NCBI RefSeq assembly: GCF_001524445.2
Contig: NZ_CP013417.1
Span: 1,984,001 to 2,048,000 of the forward strand
Source: Burkholderia savannae
GTDB lineage: Bacteria > Pseudomonadota > Gammaproteobacteria > Burkholderiales > Burkholderiaceae
Direction of reading: 5' to 3'
DNA length: 64,000 nucleotides
Shown here: piece by piece, positions 33,207 through 40,132 of the stretch
Layout of the letters: every line of letters begins with the position of its first letter
Position numbering within the stretch: position 1 is the first letter of the stretch
Notes under the pieces: model-generated
What the model was told of the DNA's origin: nothing
Databases searched by the model: none
The model's input: only the letters and a program-made list of their open reading frames with translations
Translations under genes and position numbers: made by a program

Positions 33207-33779
33207 TCGCTCCTCCTATTCTCCAGGCCACGGCGCGCGGGGCGCGTCTCCGGTGCGGCGCGCATCGGGCCAGCGCCTTTCGCCGTTCGTCTTGTGTAGT
33301 GCGAACGATAGCCGCCGACCGTGCGGCGGGCCACTAAAAATCAGACACCCGACTGGTATTTTTTTGAAATTGGACGAATGCGGAGGGCGCGGGCGTCAAA
33401 TTTGGTGCGAAGCAGCAGGCTTCGCGCGCGGCCGGCGGCGCGCTGACGCATCGCCGGGCGCGGCAGTTCGGCGGGATTGCCCGGCGCTGCCGGGCGCGCC
33501 GATCTCCGTGATCGCGAAAGCGCGATCGCCGATAAGCAATGCGAATATTATTTTGTTTCCAAATTCCGGAATTCAGTCGACAAATCCGGATTTCCATTTT
33601 CAATCAAAGATAAATCGTCCGCACGAGATAAATTATCGAATTCGCGTATATAAAATTACTTCCGAAAAGAAAAGGATATTCCGATTGAATTTCCTTCCGG
33701 GCGATGCTATAAACCTAACGCCGGCACCTTACTAACACGTAAGGAGGTTGGCGAATTCGATACTTTTTAGGAGATTAAA
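33207..33779. other. AT-rich leader region between araC-type gene and lasso cluster
   Basis: A 573-bp divergent gap. The part nearest the regulator is GC-rich. From about 33530 to 33780 the sequence turns visibly AT-rich, unlike its surroundings, and carries the capA promoter and ribosome sites. I see no gene here. Confidence 0.8.
33685..33713 (+). promoter_or_regulatory. Sigma-70-type promoter of the lasso-peptide cluster
   Basis: TTGAAT (33685-33690), a 17-bp spacer, then TATAAA (33708-33713). The predicted start point leaves a leader of about 60 nt before capA. In that leader a full AAGGAGGT (33741-33748) lies 31 nt before the ATG, and a second AGGAG (33769-33773) at normal spacing serves capA. 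Confidence 0.75.
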
Positions 33780-33923
33780 ATGGTTCGACTTTTGGCGAAG
33801 CTTCTCCGTATCACGGCCCAAGGCTCCAGCGGCGTCAGCCTGGACGCGGTTTCCTCGACGCACGGCACGCCGGGCTTCCAAACGCCGGACAATCGCGTCA
33901 TTTCGCGCTTCGGATTCAATTAA
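33780..33923 (+). CDS. capA: Lasso-peptide precursor, capistruin variant (CapA)
   Basis: A 47-residue precursor too short for routine gene calling. A 28-residue leader ends in SSTH, with Thr at the penultimate leader position, the hallmark needed by lasso proteases. The 19-residue core is GTPGFQTPDNRVISRFGFN. Gly1 and Asp9 would form the isopeptide ring, and the tail from Asn10 would thread it, with Arg15 and Phe16 as likely steric plugs. Capistruin from B. thailandensis, as I recall it, has Ala at position 10, so this is an Asn10 variant; the leader also seems to differ at a few positions. Capistruin inhibits RNA polymerase of related bacteria. An AGGAG site lies 6 nt before the ATG. Confidence 0.96.
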   Translation: MVRLLAKLLRITAQGSSGVSLDAVSSTHGTPGFQTPDNRVISRFGFN

Positions 33924-33939
33924 TTAGCGATTCGTGAAA

Positions 33940-33964
33940 CCGGTGGGGCATCGCGCCCCACCGG
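33940..33964 (+). promoter_or_regulatory. Intercistronic hairpin between capA and capB
   Basis: A perfect 10-bp inverted repeat (CCGGTGGGGC and GCCCCACCGG) with a 5-nt loop lies 16 bp after the capA stop and ends 11 bp before the capB ATG. No T-run follows. Such a structure could stabilise capA mRNA or partly terminate transcription, so that precursor outnumbers enzymes. Confidence 0.8.
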
Positions 33965-33975
33965 AACAAACAGCC

Positions 33976-34695
33976 ATGATGCTAGCCCGCCGTTGTCATG
34001 TTGCGGTATTCGATCAAGCGATCGTCGCACTCGATATGCGACGGTCGCGTTATTTTCTTTATGACGAAGCCTGTGCGAAGGCTTTTTCCGACCATTATCT
34101 GGATTTCAAGCCAATCGATGCGCCGCGCGCATTGGGGCCGTTGATATCCGACCGAATTATCGTCGCCGAAGCGCTGGCGCCCGCCCGAAGCCGCATCGCC
34201 GATTACCGCGGGTGGGGCTTCGACACGTTCGACTCGGGCATCTGGGCAAGCCGGGCGCTCGGCGAGCGCAACGCGTCCGGCTTCGAGTGGCTGCCGTTCT
34301 GGCGCATCGTGCGCGGCGCGGCGTCGCTCAAGCTGCGCGGCTTTCACGCGCTTTCCGTGCTCGAGCGGCTCGACGCCCGCCCCGCGAACGGCGCGCCGGC
34401 GCGCGGCAACGACGCGTCGCACACGGTCGAGCGCTTTCTGCGCGCGTCGATCTGGTCGCCCTTTCGCATCACGTGCCTGCAAATGTCGCTCGCGCTCGCC
34501 ACGCATCTGAGGCGGGAGAACGTGCCCGCTCAACTCGTGATCGGCGTGAGGCCGATGCCGTTCGTCGCCCATGCTTGGGTCGAAGTCGACGGGCGCGTGT
34601 GCGGCGACGAACCGGACCTGAAAAAGAGCTATGGCGAAATCTATCGAACGCCCCGACCCGACGAACGCGCCGCCCCGCTCGGGCTGGCGGCTTGA
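33976..34695 (+). CDS. capB: Lasso-peptide leader peptidase (CapB), RRE plus transglutaminase-like domains
   Basis: About 239 residues. The N-terminal 80 (CHVAVFDQAIVALDMRRSRYFLYDEACAKAF) look like the PqqD-type leader-recognition element. The C-terminal part is a transglutaminase-like Cys protease with Cys in RITCLQMSLALATHLRR, His in FVAHAWVEVDG and Asp in CGDEPDLKKSYG. It would cut capA after leader residue 28, with ATP-dependent cyclisation done by CapC. The start is uncertain: a GTG at 33934 would run through the hairpin, so I prefer the tandem ATGs at 33976/33979. Its last 65 bp overlap capC. Confidence 0.93.
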   Translation: MMLARRCHVAVFDQAIVALDMRRSRYFLYDEACAKAFSDHYLDFKPIDAPRALGPLISDRIIVAEALAPARSRIADYRGWGFDTFDSGIWASRALGERNASGFEWLPFWRIVRGAASLKLRGFHALSVLERLDARPANGAPARGNDASHTVERFLRASIWSPFRITCLQMSLALATHLRRENVPAQLVIGVRPMPFVAHAWVEVDGRVCGDEPDLKKSYGEIYRTPRPDERAAPLGLAA

Positions 34696-36379
34696 ACGGC
34701 GCGCGTGGACGGATGCAATCGGCTATCGCAGCCTGCTGTCCGGCGAAGGCGGCCCCGACCGGCCGATCGGCGTCACGCTGCTCGAAGCCGGCGGCCGCGG
34801 CCGCGCGTACCTGCGCGACACGCACTCGAACCTCGATCGCGCGCTCGCGCGCGCCCGCACGCTGCCCGATGCGCGCGAGGTCGTCACCCGCTTCGTCTGG
34901 GGCGCGTACATCGCCGTGCTCGACGAAGCGGCGAGCGGCCGCCGCCTGTTCCTGCCCGACCCGCTGCATTCGGTCCGGCTCTATTACCGGACCGGCGAGA
35001 ACGGCCGCGTCGACGTCGATCCGCAGGCGGCGAACCTGCTCGACGGCGCGTCGATCGACTGGAACCTCGACTACCTGATCGAATTCGCGTGCACGCAGTT
35101 CGGCCCGCTCGACGAAACGCCATTCGCGGCGGTGCGCACGGTGCCGCCCGGATGCGCGCTCGTCGTCGACGCCGACGGGCGATGCACGATCGAGCGCGCG
35201 TGGCTTCCGCGCGCGCACGCGGCCGACGATATCCGCGCGTCGTGCGCGGCCGCGCTCGACGGCGTTTATTCGAGCATCGCGAGCAGCCATCCGAACGTGT
35301 GCGCCGCGCTGTCGGGCGGCGTCGATTCGTCCGCGGGCGCGATCTTGCTGCGCAAGGCGCTCGGCGCGGGCGCGCCGCTCGCGGCCGTCCACCTGTTCTC
35401 CACGTCGTCGCCCGATTTCTACGAGCGCGACATGGCGGCGCGCGTGGCCGATTCGATCGGCGCGGAACTCATCTGCATCGACATCGACCGCCATTTGCCG
35501 TTCTCCGAACGGATCGTGCAAACGCCGCCCGCCGCACTGAGCCAGGACATGCTGTTTCTCGGCATCGACAAGGCGGTGTCGAGCGCGATCGGCCCCTCGT
35601 CGGTGCTGCTCGAGGGCCAGGGCGGCGATCTGCTGTTCAAGGCGGTGCCGGACGCGAACGCGGTGCTCGACGCGCTTCGCGGCAAAGGATGGTCGTTCGC
35701 GCTTCGCACGGCGGAGAAGCTCGCGACGCTTCACAACGACTCGATTCCGCGCATCCTGCTGATGGCGGCGAAGATCGCGCTGAGAAGGCGGCTGTTCGGG
35801 CGGGACGCGTCGGTGTCGCAGCCGACGATGTCGAAGCTGTTCGCGCCGCGCGCCGCGGCCCGGCAGGCGCGCGGCCGCACGCGGCGGGACCTGCGCGCGG
35901 ACGCGCCGTCCGACGAGTCGATCTCGGTGCTCGACCGGTTCGTGTCGATCATGACGCCCGTCACCGACGCCGCGTATACGAGCCGGCTCAATCCGTATCT
36001 CGCGCAGCCGGTCGTCGAGGCGACATTCGGCCTTCCGAGCTACGACAGCTTCGATCACCGGAACGACCGGATCGTGCTGCGCGAGATCGCCTCGGCGCAC
36101 ACGCCCGTCGACGTGCTGTGGCGCAGAACCAAGGGGTCGTTCGGCATCGGCTTCGTGAAAGGGATCGTGTCGCATGACGACGCTTTTCGCGCATTGATCC
36201 GCGACGGCGTGCTGATGCGAAGCGGCAGGATCGACGAGGCCGAACTCGAACACGCGCTCAAGGCGGTGCGCGTCGGTCAGAATGCGGCCGCGATCAGCCT
36301 CGCGCTCGTCGGGTGCGTGGAGGTTTTTTGCGCATCCTGGCAGAATTTCGTCGCGAACCGGCGCGTTGTGGCATGCTGA
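34631..36379 (+). CDS. capC: Lasso-peptide cyclase (CapC), asparagine-synthetase-like
   Basis: A 582-residue protein of the asparagine synthetase B family. The C-terminal half has the ATP-pyrophosphatase loop LSGGVDSSAGAILL near residue 232, and EGQGGDLLF near 335 is part of the synthetase site. The N-terminal glutaminase-like half lacks the catalytic Cys at position 2, as expected for lasso cyclases, which activate the Asp9 side chain as an AMP ester and couple it to the Gly1 amine rather than using glutamine. It overlaps capB by 65 bp in another frame, so the two are likely translated together. Confidence 0.95.
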   Translation: MAKSIERPDPTNAPPRSGWRLERRAWTDAIGYRSLLSGEGGPDRPIGVTLLEAGGRGRAYLRDTHSNLDRALARARTLPDAREVVTRFVWGAYIAVLDEAASGRRLFLPDPLHSVRLYYRTGENGRVDVDPQAANLLDGASIDWNLDYLIEFACTQFGPLDETPFAAVRTVPPGCALVVDADGRCTIERAWLPRAHAADDIRASCAAALDGVYSSIASSHPNVCAALSGGVDSSAGAILLRKALGAGAPLAAVHLFSTSSPDFYERDMAARVADSIGAELICIDIDRHLPFSERIVQTPPAALSQDMLFLGIDKAVSSAIGPSSVLLEGQGGDLLFKAVPDANAVLDALRGKGWSFALRTAEKLATLHNDSIPRILLMAAKIALRRRLFGRDASVSQPTMSKLFAPRAAARQARGRTRRDLRADAPSDESISVLDRFVSIMTPVTDAAYTSRLNPYLAQPVVEATFGLPSYDSFDHRNDRIVLREIASAHTPVDVLWRRTKGSFGIGFVKGIVSHDDAFRALIRDGVLMRSGRIDEAELEHALKAVRVGQNAAAISLALVGCVEVFCASWQNFVANRRVVAC

Positions 36380-36521
36380 CGAAGCGTTTGGCCGCGCCCC
36401 GCATGACGCCCTCGCCATTGCATTCGTTGCATTCGTTGCGGCCGCGGATCGCGCCGCCGCGCGCCGAGATGCCCGCCCTCCCGTCCCGAACGCCGGTTTT
36501 CCGGCACGATTGCGAATCGAC

Positions 36522-38276
36522 ATGAAACTTGCCGCACTACGCTCGCTGGCGGACGTCGTCCGTCTGATGCTCGACAAGGAAACGAATGCGAGAAAGCTGA
36601 TCGTCGCCGGCGTGCTGATCGAGGCGCTGACGTCGGCGTTCATGCTGCTCGGCCCGGTCACGTTGAAGCTCGCGGTCGACGAGCTGTCGCGCCCGCATTT
36701 CGACACCGTGAAGGCGTCCGTCGACATCGTGCTGTTCGCCGTGCTGTGGTCCGCGTCCGCGATCTCGTCGATCGTCCTGCTCGCGTACACCGGCCGGATC
36801 GTCAACGCCGCGTCGAACGCGCTGCTGCGTCGTGCACTGCGCGCGCAGCTTCCCGCGCTCGCCGGCCGCGCGTGCGCCGACAGCGGCTACGTGCAGGGCC
36901 TCCTCGAACGCCTGCCGTACAGCCTGCAGGTGATCGTCGAAGGCGTGCTGTGGAAGATCACGCCCGTCGTGATCCAGCTCGCCGTCGCGTTCGCGCTGAT
37001 CTCGCTGCTGATGCCGCTGCGGTACGCCGCGATCCTGTTCGCGGTGCTGGCCGCCTATTTCCTGTTCTCCCACTTGTCGGCCGAGCAGTACGAGAAGAGC
37101 GCCGCGACGACGAACGAGGCCGCCGGCGCGCTGTCGGCCGCGCTCGGCGACGTGCTCGCGAATGCGCCGCGCGTCGTCTACAACGGCGCGGTGCCGCGGG
37201 AGATCGACTACGTCGCGGCGAGAGCCGGCGCGCGGCTCGACGTCAACTGGCGGCGGTCGTGGCTGCTCACGCGCGCGGCCGTCTATCAGTACGGCATCAT
37301 CGCGCTCGGCATGGCGGCGATGTTCGTGCTGTGCGTGCGCGACATCGCGGCCGCGCGGATCACGCTCGGCGATTTCATGCTGCTGCAGACCTACGTGCTG
37401 CAGTTCGCGCTGCCGCTCGGCGCGTACGGGTTCGTGCTCCGCCAGGCGGGCGCGGCGCTCGCGAACGTGCGCGAAGCGCTCGAGATCGCGCCCCGCGCGC
37501 CCGCTGCCGGCGCCGCCCGAGCGCAGCCGGGCGGCTCGGCCGCGCACATCGCGGTTCGCCGGCTGGCGTTTCGCCGGGCGGATCGCTTCGCGATCGAACC
37601 GCTGTCGTTCGACCTGCCGGCGGGCAGCTACACGGCGATCGTCGGCCACAACGGCTCGGGCAAGTCCACGCTCGCGAAGATCGTCGCCGGGCTGCTGCCG
37701 CCCGACGACGGCGTCGTCGCATACGACGGCGTCGACCTGTACGGCGTCGACGACGCCGCGCGCAGCGGCTTCGCGCTATACGTCCCGCAGGACGTCGCGC
37801 TTTTCAACCGCCCGCTGCGGGAGAACGTGCGCTACTACCCGTCGACGCTCACCGACGACGACGCGACCCGGCTGCTCGAACGCCTCGCGTTCCACAAGGA
37901 CGGCCGGCGCATCGATCTCGACGGCGAAGTGGGCGAAGGCGGCGCGCGCCTGTCGGGCGGCCAGGTGCAGAAGGTCGAGCTCGTCAGGCTGATGGGCGTC
38001 GACGTCCCCGCGATCGTCCTCGATGAAACGACCTCGGGGCTCGATCCGCACAGCGACGCGCTCGGCATCGCGATGCTTCGCGAGCGTCTTCGCGGACGCA
38101 CGACGCTCGTGCTGATCACCCACCGTATCGCGAACGTCGAGGCGGCCGACCAGGTGCTGTTTCTGTCGGCCGGGCGGCTCGTCGCGGCGGGCCCGCATCG
38201 GCGCCTCATCGATACCTGCGACGAGTACCGCACGTTCTGGCGCCGCCAGCCCGAACCGGCGGTGTCGAACGCATGA
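36522..38276 (+). CDS. capD: Lasso-peptide ABC exporter and immunity protein (CapD)
   Basis: A 584-residue exporter with a six-helix membrane domain (about residues 20-300) and a C-terminal ATPase: Walker A VGHNGSGKST near 377, signature LSGGQVQKVEL near 482, Walker B AIVLDETTSGLD and switch His in LITHR. It exports the mature lasso peptide and so protects the producer. The gap of 142 bp after capC is the largest in the cluster. I start it at the ATG at 36522; the frame is open upstream to 36282 but that part is not transporter-like. Confidence 0.94.
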   Translation: MKLAALRSLADVVRLMLDKETNARKLIVAGVLIEALTSAFMLLGPVTLKLAVDELSRPHFDTVKASVDIVLFAVLWSASAISSIVLLAYTGRIVNAASNALLRRALRAQLPALAGRACADSGYVQGLLERLPYSLQVIVEGVLWKITPVVIQLAVAFALISLLMPLRYAAILFAVLAAYFLFSHLSAEQYEKSAATTNEAAGALSAALGDVLANAPRVVYNGAVPREIDYVAARAGARLDVNWRRSWLLTRAAVYQYGIIALGMAAMFVLCVRDIAAARITLGDFMLLQTYVLQFALPLGAYGFVLRQAGAALANVREALEIAPRAPAAGAARAQPGGSAAHIAVRRLAFRRADRFAIEPLSFDLPAGSYTAIVGHNGSGKSTLAKIVAGLLPPDDGVVAYDGVDLYGVDDAARSGFALYVPQDVALFNRPLRENVRYYPSTLTDDDATRLLERLAFHKDGRRIDLDGEVGEGGARLSGGQVQKVELVRLMGVDVPAIVLDETTSGLDPHSDALGIAMLRERLRGRTTLVLITHRIANVEAADQVLFLSAGRLVAAGPHRRLIDTCDEYRTFWRRQPEPAVSNA

Positions 38277-38327
38277 CGCTCGGGGGGCATCGGTGCGCGG
38301 CGGCGGCCGCGGGCCGGTCGGGCGCGC

Positions 38328-39353
38328 TCAGTAGATGAACAGCCGAATCGTCGCCGTCCCGGTGAACGGCCCGATCTTCGGCGCGCCGAACGACTTCAGC
38401 ACCGCGTCGAGCACGATGTTCTGATACGACACGTTCCCCGGCATCTGCGTGAGCACGAACTGCTGGTTGAACGGAATCGCCGTGCCGTTCCTGTCCTCGA
38501 TGCCGATGCCGAAGTTGCTGTCGCTCTGCGGCACGAGCAGGCCGTTGCGCACGGTCTGCGAGGTCTCGAAGTAACCGTCGACGCGCACCGGGACGCTGCA
38601 TTTCTTCGCGAGCGCGAGGCTGAACTGCTTGCGCGGCACGGCGGGCGAAAAGCCGTTGCCCAACGCCTGGATCTGCCCGAACTTGACGATCCCCGGCTCG
38701 GGCGTGACCGTCACGTCGACCATGCACGGCGTCGGCTTCAGGTTCTGCAGGCCGCTCAGCCGGTACTGGAAGCTCGGGTTCGTGTTGTTCAAGCCCTTCT
38801 CGCCGTCGAACTGGAACACCGTGTAGACGTCGCTCGGCGGCTGCACCCACGCGCCCTTCTTGCGCACGACCACCTGGTACGTGATGCTGATCGGAATCTT
38901 CGGGCAGCGCTTCGCGTTGAAGTCCGCCTGCGGGCACGGCGGCACCGCGAAGCCCGTCGGCACGCCGGTGCCGGGGCGGCTGCCCGCGCCGAAATGATCG
39001 ACGCCCTGATAGCGGATGCCGATCTCGAGCCCCCACGCGGCCGGATTCTTGCCGTCCGGATTCGCGTAGAAGTAGATGTTGTCGACGATATCCAGATTGC
39101 CCTTGCCGCCGAGATCCTTGTAGCAATAGCCGTCCGTCGTGCGCGGCGCGGATATCCAGATCACGTAGCCGTCGGGCGCGTCGGTCGGATACGACGCGAC
39201 GTTGCCGATCGGCTCGGTGAGCGAGCTCTGGCCGCTGTTCGTCAGGCACCGCACGGCCCACGCGGGCTGCGCGAGCGCGACGAGCAGCGCCGCGCACATC
39301 CATGCGAGCCAGCCGGGCATGCGCCGCGGCGGAAAACGCAGGCGCGCGCTCAT
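38328..39353 (-). CDS. Fimbrial tip adhesin / minor subunit
   Basis: A 341-residue secreted protein with a signal peptide (LAWMCAALLVALAQPAWA). The C-terminal 150 residues look like a fimbrial subunit (DVTVTPEPGIVKFGQIQALG; paired Cys in CMVDV and KKCSVPV; final ATIRLFIY as a chaperone-binding strand). The N-terminal 180 residues (VRCLTNSGQSSLTEPIG) form a Cys-containing domain consistent with a receptor-binding tip. Its ATG overlaps the chaperone stop (ATGA). It is the last gene of the fimbrial operon and converges with capD, with 51 bp between. Confidence 0.85.
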   Translation of the reverse strand: MSARLRFPPRRMPGWLAWMCAALLVALAQPAWAVRCLTNSGQSSLTEPIGNVASYPTDAPDGYVIWISAPRTTDGYCYKDLGGKGNLDIVDNIYFYANPDGKNPAAWGLEIGIRYQGVDHFGAGSRPGTGVPTGFAVPPCPQADFNAKRCPKIPISITYQVVVRKKGAWVQPPSDVYTVFQFDGEKGLNNTNPSFQYRLSGLQNLKPTPCMVDVTVTPEPGIVKFGQIQALGNGFSPAVPRKQFSLALAKKCSVPVRVDGYFETSQTVRNGLLVPQSDSNFGIGIEDRNGTAIPFNQQFVLTQMPGNVSYQNIVLDAVLKSFGAPKIGPFTGTATIRLFIY

Positions 39354-40099
39354 TGCTTCACGCTCCGGCATGCGTTGCCGTCGCACGCGTATTCGACCGT
39401 GACCTGGCCGCCGTAGTCGTCGACGTGCGTAACGGCGATGCCGCCCGCCGCCGACGCCGAGAACGGCACGCTCGCCGCGCTCTTCGGATTCACCATCACC
39501 GGATCGAGCGGCAGCGGCGCCTTGTTCGCGCCCGCCGCGAGCGCGACGACCGTGATGTGATACGGCGTCGGATTGTCGAGCACGAGCCGGCGCGCGGCCG
39601 CATCGACGCGCAGCGTCATCGGCAGCGTCGGGTCCTCGTCGCGCGCGGGCTGCACGCCGGCCGGCCGGTAGAACAGCTTCATCTGCGTGTGCAGCGCGAT
39701 CTGCAGCGCGTTCGGCGTGTCGGTCTTCGGCGGCACCTCGCGGATGTTCAGATAGAACACCGATTCGCGATCGGCGGGCAGCGCCGCGCCCGGCATGCGC
39801 GCGATCCGCAGCACGTTGCGCTCCTTCGGCTCGACGCGCTGCAGCGGCGGCACGACCATCAGCGGCGTCGTGATCTTGTTGCCGTGCTCGTCCTCGAGCC
39901 ACGACTGCACGAGGTACGGATACGCGTCGCTCTTGTTCGAGATCGTCACGATCGCGGCCTGCTCGCCTTCGTTGAGAATCACGCGCGTGCGGTCCGGCAC
40001 GATCGCCGCATGCGCGGCGCCCGCGAGCGCGGCGAGGAGCGCGGCGGCCACGCGCCGCGCGTTCGAAACGGAAAGGAGTCGTGGGGTCATGGTCGTCAT
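39350..40099 (-). CDS. Periplasmic fimbrial chaperone (PapD/FimC family)
   Basis: A 249-residue protein with a signal peptide ending near AGAAHA. The first domain carries the chaperone pattern IVPDRTRVILNEGEQAAIVTISN, PLMVVPPLQRVEPKERNVLRI and FYLNIREVPP; the last includes the conserved subunit-anchoring region. It folds subunits in the periplasm by donating its G1 strand and delivers them to the usher. Two in-frame ATGs lie at 40099 and 40090. The gap to the usher gene is nearly all 8-bp repeats. Confidence 0.94.
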   Translation of the reverse strand: MTTMTPRLLSVSNARRVAAALLAALAGAAHAAIVPDRTRVILNEGEQAAIVTISNKSDAYPYLVQSWLEDEHGNKITTPLMVVPPLQRVEPKERNVLRIARMPGAALPADRESVFYLNIREVPPKTDTPNALQIALHTQMKLFYRPAGVQPARDEDPTLPMTLRVDAAARRLVLDNPTPYHITVVALAAGANKAPLPLDPVMVNPKSAASVPFSASAAGGIAVTHVDDYGGQVTVEYACDGNACRSVKQ

Positions 40100-40102
40100 C
40101 GG

Positions 40103-40126
40103 GTCGTTCGGTCGTTCGGTCGTTCG
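40103..40126. repeat. Three 8-bp repeats between usher and chaperone genes
   Basis: Three perfect units of GTCGTTCG fill most of the 33-bp gap between the usher stop and the chaperone start, ending 3 bp before the ATG at 40099 in the minus-strand sense. A change in copy number would alter the spacing of the two reading frames. Confidence 0.9.
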
Positions 40127-40132
40127 GATCGG

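Noticed and set aside
33934..33975. GTG start for capB 42 bp upstream
   Set aside because: It would translate through the intercistronic hairpin, and the extra residues are unlike a leader-binding domain. Kept only as an alternative.
36282..36521. Upstream extension of capD
   Set aside because: The open frame overlaps the end of capC and gives low-complexity residues before the transporter homology.
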